This document shows, piece after piece, positions 1 to 8,029 of a stretch of DNA of 64,000 nt. Made by a program: the position numbers and the translations under genes. The notes under the pieces were generated by a model. It searched no databases. It was not told the DNA's origin and worked only from the letters and a program-made list of their open reading frames with translations. Location: NCBI GenBank assembly GCA_902770965.1, contig CACXUY010000011.1, positions 1-64,000 on the forward strand, given 5' to 3'. Every line of letters starts with the position of its first letter. Position 1 is the first letter of the stretch. This DNA is from an uncultured Lachnospiraceae bacterium (GTDB lineage: Bacteria > Bacillota > Clostridia > Lachnospirales > Lachnospiraceae).

Positions 1-676
1 ATTCTATATTGCCTTCACTGTCTATAGTTGCGGGAATCGCCTCAACATGTGACAGATCATGATCCGTTGAAGGTATGACCCAAGAATCCTCCGGAATCTC
101 ATTTTCCCCGTCGGCATCAGAGAAGTATTTCCCACACTCTTCGCAATACCAATATGCGCTGTTTCCAGGTGTAGTACAAGTCGCACCTTTTAACGGCACT
201 TCCGTCATGGAGTGTACATGTGAGCCGCCTGTAATCGTTATGCTGCCGGCAGTAATAGCTACATCAACTACTTCTTCGACCTCATCAAAGGCTTCCAAGG
301 CTTCAACGCTCACCACCGTATCCCCGGCTGGCGCATCCTCCTTGATATGAAATGTCAGGGTGAGAATATCACCAGTATCATACGTATTATCCGCGTCAGA
401 CCAGACCGCACTTGTCTTGATCGTCCACTTCACTCCTCCTAAATTGATGCCCTTGATTGTCGGGGCATCAAGCACGTTCTCATCATATACTGGTTTAAGA
501 TTAGTAAAAGCAAATCCGGGATTTTCCGTAAGACTTACAGTCACGGTAACAGTATCACCAGGCTGACCTTCCGCTGAAGATACTGAGATACCTATGTCGC
601 CTGCCGCATAGGCTACGGACGTGAAACAGCTCAGTAACAAACAGACTGATAAAAGCAGCGAAATAATTCTTTTCAT
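1..676 (-). CDS. Secreted cohesin-like domain protein, C-terminus beyond the window
   Basis: The frame is open from an ATG at 676 to the window edge, giving 225 residues. A Sec signal peptide is clear: MKRI, a hydrophobic core (SLLLSVCLLLSC), then a probable cut after VAYA. Residues about 25-145 read as a cohesin-type beta-sandwich, with GQPGDTVTVTVSLTENPG, an L.P.YD strand and a late DILTLTFHIKEDAPAGD strand. After this comes a short Cys-containing segment (ATCTTPGNSAYWYCEECGKY followed by FSDADGE), a repeat type common in cell-surface proteins of gut Firmicutes. An RBS (GGAGG) lies five bases upstream. Cohesins normally bind dockerin modules, but lone cohesin-like domains also serve as adhesion or scaffold modules, so the partner cannot be named. 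The gene is divergent from the XRE regulator at 881 and shares its promoter region. Confidence 0.8.
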   Translation of the reverse strand, partial: MKRIISLLLSVCLLLSCFTSVAYAAGDIGISVSSAEGQPGDTVTVTVSLTENPGFAFTNLKPVYDENVLDAPTIKGINLGGVKWTIKTSAVWSDADNTYDTGDILTLTFHIKEDAPAGDTVVSVEALEAFDEVEEVVDVAITAGSITITGGSHVHSMTEVPLKGATCTTPGNSAYWYCEECGKYFSDADGENEIPEDSWVIPSTDHDLSHVEAIPATIDSEGNIE

Positions 677-744
677 TTTTCCTCCTTGTTAATTATGCTT
701 GAATGAAATGTTGTTACTAACGTATTTTCCCAAAGGTGACTTAA

Positions 745-773
745 TTGTAGCTATATCGTAATTACGATATAGT
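745..773 (+). promoter_or_regulatory. Predicted promoter of the XRE regulator gene
   Basis: TTGTAG at 745-750, a 17-base spacer, then TATAGT at 768-773. The palindrome at 751-772 covers the spacer and most of the -10. The start codon lies about 105 bases downstream. Confidence 0.5.
751..772. promoter_or_regulatory. Perfect 22-bp palindrome, probable operator
   Basis: The half-site CTATATCGTAA is followed directly by its exact inverse, with no mismatch or spacer. It fills the spacer and overlaps the -10 of the predicted rightward promoter (745-773), and lies just downstream of the -10 of the predicted leftward promoter (771-800). The gene next to it encodes an XRE-type HTH protein. The simplest reading is an autoregulatory operator controlling both directions; that is an inference from position. 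Confidence 0.65.
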
Positions 774-800
774 ATATCGCTCTAACAGTACTTTCGTCAA
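771..800 (-). promoter_or_regulatory. Predicted promoter of the cohesin-like protein gene
   Basis: On the minus strand TTGACG (800-795), an 18-base spacer and TATACT (776-771) make a good sigma-A-like promoter. Transcription would start near 764, inside the palindrome at 751-772. Confidence 0.5.
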
Positions 801-880
801 GTCGTTCTCAATCATAAAATTAAACTGGTTTATCGAAAATTGAACCGTGAGTTCAATAATCAATCACAAAGGAGCGTGCC

Positions 881-1261
881 ATGCCACCGGAATACTTTCC
901 CATGTTTGATGTACTTGGAAGATTGACTCAGATACGTGAAGCTAAGGGACTCTCCGTCTATCGTCTGGCAAAGCTATCCGGCATCCCTCAGCCTACTATC
1001 GCGACCTGGTATCAGAAACAGTATTATCCACCTATCGATAAGCTTGAGATTCTGTGCCATACAATGGGCATATCGCTCGTAGATTTCTTCAACACTGATC
1101 CGGACACCGTCATCATCACCGATCCTGATGATTCCAAAGCTTTCGAACTCTACCGTCTTCTTCCCGGATCACAAAAAGAATTGATGGTACAGCTTATGGA
1201 GAATCTGCTGTCAAGCAGAAGCATAAAAGAACACGATAACGAAAAAAGACCTGAAGAGTAG
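881..1261 (+). CDS. XRE-family HTH transcriptional regulator
   Basis: 126 residues. The N-terminal 65 residues form a Cro/CI-type five-helix DNA-binding domain: LTQIREAKGLSVYRLAKLSG is helix 1 to helix 2, IPQPTIATWYQ is the recognition helix, and PPIDKLEILCHTMGISLVDF closes the fold. The C-terminal 60 residues carry no recognisable sensor domain; LYRLLPGSQKELMVQLMENL looks like an amphipathic helix that could serve for dimerisation. AGGAG six bases before the ATG supports this start. It stands alone and diverges from the cohesin-like gene, with a perfect palindrome between them, so it probably represses itself and that neighbour. The signal it responds to cannot be read from the sequence. Confidence 0.85.
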   Translation: MPPEYFPMFDVLGRLTQIREAKGLSVYRLAKLSGIPQPTIATWYQKQYYPPIDKLEILCHTMGISLVDFFNTDPDTVIITDPDDSKAFELYRLLPGSQKELMVQLMENLLSSRSIKEHDNEKRPEE

Positions 1262-1597
1262 TAAACATGTTTCCTCAGGCACTTTTTTGTTTTTACTCTT
1301 TCTAATTAATCCTTGTCTATATTAATGATCTCTTTATTCTGTCCGTGCAAGCCTGTTCACTGAAGGCCATGAATGGCTTATTTCATACCAAATACCTATA
1401 CCTGTCTGTGTCAAAGCAAAGGATTTCAAAGAACTATTAAAATCATGAAGAGCTGTCAATCATTACCATCCGTCATATCTTGTTTTTAACTTGAATCTCC
1501 TCGTTCTTTTCTGTACAATCTATGACAATGACGGCATGATGATACATATGCATATAAGGTTTTGAAGTACAGTTTATAAAATACGGACGAGAAAAAC
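1262..1597. other. Intergenic region before the ABC transporter gene
   Basis: An AT-rich 336-base gap. A weak stem (CCTGA...TCAGG) followed by TTTTTTG at about 1251-1290 may end the XRE transcript. A predicted promoter sits at 1491-1519. I see no ORF, RNA gene or repeat-family copy here. Confidence 0.5.
1491..1519 (+). promoter_or_regulatory. Predicted promoter of the interrupted ABC transporter gene
   Basis: TTGAAT at 1491-1496, a 17-base spacer, and TACAAT at 1514-1519, about 80 bases upstream of the start codon. Confidence 0.45.
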
Positions 1598-3418
1598 ATG
1601 GAAAGACCTAACAGTAATTCACTCCATCATAAAATAGTTAGTGAAAATTATAGCGGAAATATCTCCTATCTCAAGAATGAACAGGCAGGCACTGTGAGGT
1701 GGCTCTTTTCCGTTCCGGGCCGCAGGAAGCTGTTTATCGTCGCCCTGACGCTGGCGCAGGCGGTCAACGGCGGGTCGGGGGTCTTGTATGCCCTGCTTAT
1801 GCGGAAGATCGTTGACTCCGCCGCGGAAAAAGACAGCGGCGGTTTCTGGGAGGGCATTTCATTCATCCTGATCCTCGTGCTTATTCAGCTGGCTCTCAGG
1901 GCTGTCATCCGCTGGCTGAATGAACTCTCAAAAGCAACCTTCGAGAACATCTTTAAGAGCCGCCTGACGGAGACTCTCTTACGCAAGGATTACCTTCGTG
2001 TAAATGCCGTCCATTCCGGCGAATGGATGAACCGCCTGACCAATGATACCGTTGTGGTCGCGAATGGCTATGTGGATATACTGCCCGGACTTACAGGCAT
2101 GGCGGTGAAGCTAGCGAGCGCCCTCATAATGATCATATTTATTGAGCCACGGTTCGCGGCCATCCTGATACCCGGCGGGCTGCTCATGTTTTTTTTCACC
2201 TGGCTTTTCCGCAAATTGCTCAAGCGTCTGCACAAAGAGGTACAGGAAGCGGACGGGCAGGTGAGGATCTTTCTTCAGGAACGGATCGGGAGTCTTCTTA
2301 TGATCCGTTCCTTCGCGGCTGAGGCTCAGACCTCAGAGGAAACAGCGGAGAAGCTTGAAGCATATTAGGCCGCGAGGATGCACAGGAATCATTTCTCCAA
2401 CATGTGCAACATTGGGTTCGGAGCCGCGATGACCGGCATGCGCCTGTTCGGTATCGGCTGGTGCGGATATGGCATACTTAAGGGTACCATCAGCTTTGGC
2501 ACGCTGACCGCCATCAACCAGCTCATAACACAGATACAGTCGCCCTTCGCCAACATATCCGGCTATTTGCCGAGGTATTATTCCATGCTCGCAAGCGCGG
2601 AGAGGCTCATGGACGCGGAGCATTTTCCTGATACTGACTCACATAGCAAGCCCCTCTCTCTCAAAGAGGTGGCTTCGTTATACCGAGACGGCATCGCCTC
2701 CATCGGGCTTCGTGACGCCTCGTTCGCCTATTTTCCTTCAGCCGTGGGAACGGACGCGCTCGATAAGGCAAACATGCCGGTGGTGCTGAACCAAATATCG
2801 CTTGAGATCAAAAAAGGCGAATATGTCGCCTTCACCGGGACGAGCGGCTGCGGAAAGTCCACGGTGCTGAAGCTCTTGATGTGCGTCTACCTCCCTGATG
2901 CCGGAGAAAGGTACTATATTAATATGGAAGGAACCCGGCACGAGCTTACTTCGGCGCACCGCCGTCTCTTCGCCTATGTCCCCCAGGGGAATGCTCTGAT
3001 GAGCGGTACTATCAGGGACATCGTCAGCTTCGCCGCACCGGAGGCAAAGCATGACGACGAGCGGCTGCAGAGGGCGCTTCGCATCGCCTGCGCCGATGAT
3101 TTTGTTGATGGGCTGGATAACGGAGCTGACACTCTTCTCGGCGAGAGGGGAACGGGCCTGTCAGAGGGACAGACGCAGAGGCTCGCCATAGCGAGGGCTG
3201 TCTTCTCCGACTGCCCGATCCTGCTGCTCGACGAAGTCACCAGCTCCCTCGATGTGGATACAGAGAAGCAGCTGCTTAAAAACCTGAGACAGCTTACCGA
3301 CAAGACTGTGATCACCGTGACTCACAGGCCGGCCGTGCTGTCCATCTGCGACAGGGTGCTGCGTTTTACAGAAAACGGTATTATTACTGAAAAATATGCT
3401 TCTGAAGTACCAGAATGA
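1598..3418 (+). pseudogene. ABC exporter (permease-ATPase half-transporter) split by an in-frame amber stop
   Basis: Read straight through, the frame gives a 606-residue half-transporter of normal size. A TAG at 2366-2368 interrupts it at codon 257, and the same frame continues with no shift to 3418. Residues about 45-350 are the ABC_membrane (six-helix) region; the stop falls inside a long intracellular helix. The ATPase domain is intact: Walker A GTSGCGKST near residue 413, signature LSEGQTQR near 520, Walker B ILLLDEVTS and the H-loop VTHR. One base change (for example AAG to TAG) explains the break, so the loss is recent, or the stop is read through, or it is an error in the read. The second half has an ATG at 2378 but no good RBS, and lacks most of the membrane domain. 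No partner gene identifies the substrate. Confidence 0.75.
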
Positions 3419-3533
3419 CGGACAGCTTCGCGCATAACCGCATGTAAATCTGCCCCGTCTCTCGGTGTCGCGGGCAAGACAAATTGCTCCGCGCTGCCCT
3501 CTGCGGCAAGCATCCACTTGTTATACAAAATTA

Positions 3534-3578
3534 GCCCCCTGCCTCTCTTCTTCATCAAGAGGCAGGGGGCGGTTTTTT
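3534..3578 (+). terminator. Rho-independent terminator after the ABC transporter gene
   Basis: A perfect 13-bp GC-rich stem (3534-3546 with 3558-3570, loop of 11) is followed by GGTTTTTTG. It ends the plus-strand transcript. Confidence 0.9.
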
Positions 3579-3589
3579 GATTCTTAGGT

Positions 3590-3650
3590 AACTGTCCAGC
3601 ACCCCAGACTCGGGATACCGCGCATCCTCGTTGTTCTAAATTATTACTGT
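3590..3650. repeat. Dispersed repeat family A, copy 1
   Basis: Begins AACTGTCCAGCACCCCAGAC, then a GGATaCCGCGCATCC core and a degenerate right end (AAATTATTACTG). Same order of blocks as the copies at 7021 and 45892. It lies between the 3' ends of the ABC transporter gene and valS. Confidence 0.75.
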
Positions 3651-3654
3651 CCTT

Positions 3655-6321
3655 TTATTTCTTCAGCTGCGCAAGCCTTGCCTGCACCTGCTCCATCAGC
3701 TGGGTGTACTTTGCTTCCTTCGCTTTCTCCTCGGCTATCTTGTCCGCAGGAGCCTTGCTGAGGAACTTCTCGTTGCGGAGCATGCCTGCGCTGCGAGCCA
3801 GCTCTCCCTTGAGACGCTTCTCTTCCTTCTCCAGACGCGCGATCTCCTTGTCGATATCAATCAGCTCGGCGAGAGGGATGTACATGGAGGCGTTCGCGGT
3901 CACGGCGGAGACAGCATCGTCCGGGATGCCGGCCTTGTCAGCCTGGATAGCAACGTGGCTGGCCGAACCCAAGGCAGCGAAGAATGCCTTGCCGTCCTCA
4001 AAGACCTTGCGGACAGCTTCATTTTCCGACACCACAAATACAGCGGCTTTCTTGCCGGGCGCGACGTTCATGTCGGTGCGGACCTGACGGATGGCGCGAA
4101 CGGCTTCCTTCATCATCTCGACCTTGTGCTCGACATCGTCGAAGCTCCACTCCTGCTTCTCGACAGGCCACGCCGAGACCATGATGCTCTCCTCATCATC
4201 CTGAAGATTACAGAAAATCTCCTCTGTGATGAAGGGCATGTAGGGGTGGAGGAGCTTGAGGGACTGGATAAGCACGGTCTTGAGCGTCCAGCAGGCCGCA
4301 CGGCGGCTCTGCAGGAAGGCCGCGTCATCCTCCTGACCCTCCCTGGCATACATGCGGGGCTTGACCATCTCGATGTACCAGTCACAGAACTCGTCCCAGA
4401 TGAAATCATATATCTTTTGAAGCGCGATGCCGAGATCGTAGTTGTCCATGTTGTCGGTGACCTCGGCTGCAAGATGGTTGACCTTCGTAAGGATCCATTT
4501 GTCCTCGTCCGCGAGCATGTCCGTCGTCACCTTGGCCGTGTCAACGCCTTCCATGTTCATCATGATGAAACGGGAGGCATTCCATACCTTGTTCGCGAAA
4601 TTGCGGCTCGCGTCCATCTTGGTATAGGAGAAGCGCATGTCGTTGCCGGGCGCGTTGCCGGTGACCAGCGTCAGACGGAGCGCGTCCGCGCCGTATCTGT
4701 CGATGACCTCCAAAGGATCTATGCCGTTGCCAAGGGACTTGCTCATCTTGCGGCCGAGCTCGTCGCGGACCAGGCCGTGGATGAGAACCGTGTGGAAGGG
4801 ACTCTTCCCTGTCTGCTCGTAGGATGAGAAGACCATGCGGATGACCCAGAAGAAAATGATATCGTAGCCGGTAACAAGGACATCTGTAGGGAAGAAATAT
4901 TCCATCTCAGGGGTCTTCTCCGGCCAGCCAAGTGTCGAAAACGGCCACAGGGCGGATGAGAACCAGGTGTCAAGGGAATCCTCGTCCTGAACGAGACGGG
5001 TGCCTCCGCACTTCGGGCAGACGGTCGGATCCTCTCGTGACACGATCAGCTCGCCGCAGTCCGGGCAAGTCCAGGCCGGGATGCGGTGACCCCACCAGAG
5101 CTGGCGTGAAATGCACCAGTCGTGTATGGTCTCAAGCCAATGGAGATATGTCTTGTCAAAATGCTCCGGGACGAATTTCAATTCGCCGGTCTTTATCGCC
5201 TCGATGGCGGGCTTCGCGAGCTCGTCCATGCGGACAAACCACTGCTTCTTGATCATCGGCTCGACTGTAGTATGGCAGCGGTCATGCGTGCCGACATTGT
5301 GGGTGTGGTCAACTACCTTGACAAGCAGGCCCTGCTCTTTGAGCTCCTCGACCATGACCTTACGGGCTTCATAGCGGTCCATGCCGCAGTATTTCCCGCC
5401 GTTCTCATTGATCGTGCCGTCATCGTTGAGGATATTGATCTCCTCCAGATTGTGACGCTTGCCAACCTCAAAATCGTTGGGGTCATGGGCGGGCGTGATC
5501 TTGACGCAGCCGGTGCCGAACTCCTTATCGACGTAAGCATCGGCGATGACCGGGATCTCGCGGTCTGTCAGAGGGAGCTTCAGCATCTTGCCGACAAGCT
5601 CCTTGTAACGCTCGTCGTCAGGATTGACCGCTACTGCCGTGTCGCCGAGCAGCGTCTCGGGACGGGTGGTCGCGATCTCGACGAAGCCGTCCTGACCGAC
5701 GATAGGATAGAGGATATGCCAGAAATGGCCGTGCTGCTCCTCATGCTCGACCTCGGCATCGGAAAGGGAGGTCTGGCAGACAGGGCACCAGTTGATGATG
5801 CGGCTGCCCTGATAGATATAGCCCTTCTCATAGAGGCGGCAGAATACTTCGCGGACTGCTTTCGAGCAGCCTTCATCCATGGTGAAACGCTCGCGGTCCC
5901 AGTCGGCGGATGAGCCGAGCTTCTTGAGCTGGCTGACTATACGGCTGCCGTACTCGGCGCGCCATTTCCACGCCTCCTTCAGGAAGCCCTCGCGTCCGAG
6001 CTCCGCCTTGTCGATGCCCTTGTCCTTGAGCATGTTCGTGATCTTGACTTCGGTGGCTATGCTCGCGTGGTCGGTACCGGGCTGCCACAGAGCTTCGAAG
6101 CCCTGCATCCTCTTCCAGCGGATGAGGATGTCCTGCAGGGTGTTATCAAGGGCGTGGCCCATGTGCAGCTGGCCCGTGATGTTTGGCGGAGGCATGACGA
6201 TAGTGAAAGGCTTCTTCGCCTTGTTGACATTGGCCGCGAAATATTTCTTGTTGAGCCATTTCTGATAGAGTCTGTCCTCTATCTCGGTGGGATTGTAGGT
6301 CTTGCTGAGTTCTTTTGCCAT
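3655..6321 (-). CDS. valS: Valine--tRNA ligase
   Basis: 888 residues, the usual length for bacterial ValRS, a class I synthetase that charges tRNA-Val and edits mischarged threonine. The HIGH motif appears as QLHMGHA near residue 52 and the KMSKS motif as GRKMSKSLGN near 525. Between them are the editing (CP1) domain and a Cys pair set (CPDCGE ... CPKCGG, about 418-445) that can bind zinc. The C-terminus is the ValRS coiled-coil arm, rich in Lys and Glu. AAGGAG lies eight bases before the ATG. A T-box leader upstream makes expression respond to uncharged tRNA-Val. It appears to be transcribed alone. Confidence 0.98.
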   Translation of the reverse strand: MAKELSKTYNPTEIEDRLYQKWLNKKYFAANVNKAKKPFTIVMPPPNITGQLHMGHALDNTLQDILIRWKRMQGFEALWQPGTDHASIATEVKITNMLKDKGIDKAELGREGFLKEAWKWRAEYGSRIVSQLKKLGSSADWDRERFTMDEGCSKAVREVFCRLYEKGYIYQGSRIINWCPVCQTSLSDAEVEHEEQHGHFWHILYPIVGQDGFVEIATTRPETLLGDTAVAVNPDDERYKELVGKMLKLPLTDREIPVIADAYVDKEFGTGCVKITPAHDPNDFEVGKRHNLEEINILNDDGTINENGGKYCGMDRYEARKVMVEELKEQGLLVKVVDHTHNVGTHDRCHTTVEPMIKKQWFVRMDELAKPAIEAIKTGELKFVPEHFDKTYLHWLETIHDWCISRQLWWGHRIPAWTCPDCGELIVSREDPTVCPKCGGTRLVQDEDSLDTWFSSALWPFSTLGWPEKTPEMEYFFPTDVLVTGYDIIFFWVIRMVFSSYEQTGKSPFHTVLIHGLVRDELGRKMSKSLGNGIDPLEVIDRYGADALRLTLVTGNAPGNDMRFSYTKMDASRNFANKVWNASRFIMMNMEGVDTAKVTTDMLADEDKWILTKVNHLAAEVTDNMDNYDLGIALQKIYDFIWDEFCDWYIEMVKPRMYAREGQEDDAAFLQSRRAACWTLKTVLIQSLKLLHPYMPFITEEIFCNLQDDEESIMVSAWPVEKQEWSFDDVEHKVEMMKEAVRAIRQVRTDMNVAPGKKAAVFVVSENEAVRKVFEDGKAFFAALGSASHVAIQADKAGIPDDAVSAVTANASMYIPLAELIDIDKEIARLEKEEKRLKGELARSAGMLRNEKFLSKAPADKIAEEKAKEAKYTQLMEQVQARLAQLKK

Positions 6322-6344
6322 GATGAAATCTCCTTTTATACACT

Positions 6345-6740
6345 AAAAAACGCGGTCATTAGCCGTCGCCCGCATCCTGCGCGCATCACTTATGACGTAG
6401 GCGCTATAGATGCGAAGGGCGGCTGGTGACCGCGGTACCACCTTCGTTTATCACTTCATCTGCCCTTAACGTGGGCGGGGCGGGAATACCTACCGAATAT
6501 AGCTCATCAGTTCATATTACCTGTAAGTACTCGAAGCCCGGCATCATGCGTATCATCGGTACAAACTGTTATATGTACTTGTTCAGTTATAATTGTTCAG
6601 TGTTCCGGCTCGGAAGCGACCTTCTGCTGCCATCTCTCTTAAACCCCTCTCAGCCGATGAAGGTTCTCTCTGTCAGTGACCGGCGGCGTACTCCTCTTCG
6701 TCATAGCCTTTATATCCTATCGATTGTTGACTGCTGTTAG
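6345..6740 (-). promoter_or_regulatory. T-box leader of valS, Val specifier candidate
   Basis: The conserved T-box (GAAGGTGGTACCGCGG, minus strand, about 6445-6430) binds the free acceptor end of uncharged tRNA. It is followed by a terminator stem whose left arm CGCGGTCA...CAGCCG pairs with CGGCTAATGACCGCG and ends in TTTTTTAG (6350-6343). Stem I is visible at about 6720-6605: an AGTA (GA-motif) at 6693-6690, an AG-bulge block CAGAGAGAACC, and a distal loop with GGCTG. Opposite the AGTA strand, flanked by GAAG/CTTC pairing, is a GTC triplet at 6620-6618, a valine codon in the position expected for the specifier. The T-box and terminator are certain; the specifier is from hand folding. Confidence 0.92.
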
Positions 6741-6852
6741 AGTGAACGGAGGCATACATAAGGAAAATATACCGGCATGTCGCGGGCTTCAGAATGATCA
6801 CGCGTATCTGGATGCCAAGCACATCGTTACTCTAAAACAGTAGACTTTACCT

Positions 6853-6881
6853 ATCTTAGTCAATGGGAAGGTATTTGTCAA
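6853..6881 (-). promoter_or_regulatory. Predicted promoter of the valS leader
   Basis: On the minus strand TTGACA (6881-6876), exactly 17 bases, then TAAGAT (6858-6853). Transcription would begin about 100 bases before Stem I of the T-box leader. The -35 hexamer is part of an arm of the inverted repeat at 6876-6915. Confidence 0.7.
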
Positions 6882-6915
6882 GCATAATATCCGTGAACAG
6901 ATATTATGCTTGACA
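6876..6915. repeat. Inverted repeat with 15-bp arms over the valS -35 box
   Basis: TGTCAAGCATAATAT at 6876-6890 is repeated in perfect inverse at 6901-6915, with a 10-base loop. Each arm carries a TTGACA hexamer facing outward. It could be a regulator site or a cruciform. Confidence 0.8.
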
Positions 6916-6917
6916 CA

Positions 6918-6989
6918 CCATAAAATATCCATATGGAATCAGTTTCTTCCATATGGATATTTATATGACTAATTTATGATATTTTATGG
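6918..6989. repeat. Nested inverted repeats upstream of the HTH-Uma2 gene
   Basis: Two structures share bases. AAATATCCATATGGAA (6923-6938) pairs perfectly with 6947-6962 across an 8-base loop. CCATAAAATATC (6918-6929) pairs perfectly with GATATTTTATGG (6978-6989), a competing outer stem. There is no T-run, so it is not a simple terminator. Confidence 0.75.
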
Positions 6990-7020
6990 TTGATTTATGG
7001 ATTGCAGATTGATATAATTG

Positions 7021-7084
7021 TAACTGTTCAGCACCCCAGACTCAGGATGCTGCGCGTCACTCGTCGGGGTGCTGGATAATTACA
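7021..7084. repeat. Dispersed repeat family A, copy 2
   Basis: The cleanest full copy. The left end TAACTGTTCAGCACCCC is an imperfect inverse of the right end GGGGTGCTGGATAATTACA, around a central GGATGCTGCGCGTC block. It lies just before the HTH-Uma2 gene. Confidence 0.8.
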
Positions 7085-7132
7085 TATGATGAAGCGTAGG
7101 ACTGCTTCACGTTTTCAAGGAGGTTGAAGACT

Positions 7133-8029
7133 ATGACTATTGAAGAGATGAGAACCAGAAAGATTGAACTTGGTTTCACGAACGAGATGCTCTCCCGGGC
7201 CTCCGGCGTGCCGCTGAGTACCGTCCAGAAGATTATGGGCGGTCTCACGAAAGCGCCGCGGAAGCTGACTGTCGATGCGCTAAGGAAGGTATTGGAGGCT
7301 GCTGATACCGGACAAGACAACATGAGCGGTCAGCGGCGGTATTCATACACCTCACAACCGTATGACTCGGGTCTTAAGCCGGCCGCAAGCATGATGTGCG
7401 AACCAGCGATGAATTATGGGGATACCGATCAGTCCGGTCAGACGGCAGACAAAGCATGTGAACCAGTGGGTAATTATACGGAGGCTGAGAAGATCCGGAA
7501 GTATACCTTGGATGATTACTATGCCCTTCCGGATGACCAGCGAGTTGAGCTGATCGACGGCGTATTTTATGATATGTCAGCACCTTCCGCTATACATCAG
7601 ATCATTCTCGGAGACCTATATATACTTTTTCGTGAATGCGCTGACCGTCACGGCATGCCCTGCCATGTCTTCCTGTCCCCTTTCGATGTGAGGCTTGACA
7701 GGGACAACTATACCATGGTGCAGCCTGACCTGGTCATATTTTGTCATGATTTCGATATCGATATGAAGCGTTACGAGGGAGCGCCTGACCTTGCTGTTGA
7801 GATCCTGTCCCCTTCCACGCGGAGAAAAGATCTCACCTTGAAGCTTTTCAAGTATGAGCAGGCAGGAGTCAGGGAGTATTGGGTGGTAGATCCGAAGGTG
7901 CGCAAGGTTACGGTACACTGCTTTGAGAAGGAGGACTACCATCCTGTTCAGTATGACTTTTCGGATCAGATACCTATAGGCATCTCGAACGGCGAGTGTG
8001 CCATCGATTTTTCCAGAGTCAAGGTATGA
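7133..8029 (+). CDS. HTH domain fused to a Uma2-family (DUF820) PD-(D/E)XK nuclease domain
   Basis: 298 residues from the ATG at 7133; AAGGAGG ends nine bases before it, whereas a TTG at 7124 touches the RBS and is unlikely. Residues about 1-60 are an XRE-like HTH (MLSRASGVPLSTVQKIMGGL). A linker of about 55 residues with poor complexity follows. Residues about 120-295 match Uma2 restriction-endonuclease-like proteins: YTLDDYYALPDDQRVELIDG, then VQPDLVIF, LAVEILSPSTRRKDLTLKLF, and YEQAGVREYWVVDP, which supply the Asp, Glu and Lys expected of the PD-(D/E)XK fold. The biological role of Uma2 proteins is unknown. The last 11 bases overlap the end of convergent ispD. Confidence 0.85.
   Translation: MTIEEMRTRKIELGFTNEMLSRASGVPLSTVQKIMGGLTKAPRKLTVDALRKVLEAADTGQDNMSGQRRYSYTSQPYDSGLKPAASMMCEPAMNYGDTDQSGQTADKACEPVGNYTEAEKIRKYTLDDYYALPDDQRVELIDGVFYDMSAPSAIHQIILGDLYILFRECADRHGMPCHVFLSPFDVRLDRDNYTMVQPDLVIFCHDFDIDMKRYEGAPDLAVEILSPSTRRKDLTLKLFKYEQAGVREYWVVDPKVRKVTVHCFEKEDYHPVQYDFSDQIPIGISNGECAIDFSRVKV

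Noticed and set aside
3955-4827. 290-codon open frame opposite valS
   Set aside because: Antisense to valS and without RBS; long shadows are expected opposite GC-biased third positions.
6426-6740. 104-codon plus-strand frame
   Set aside because: It lies on the T-box leader, whose structure explains the sequence.
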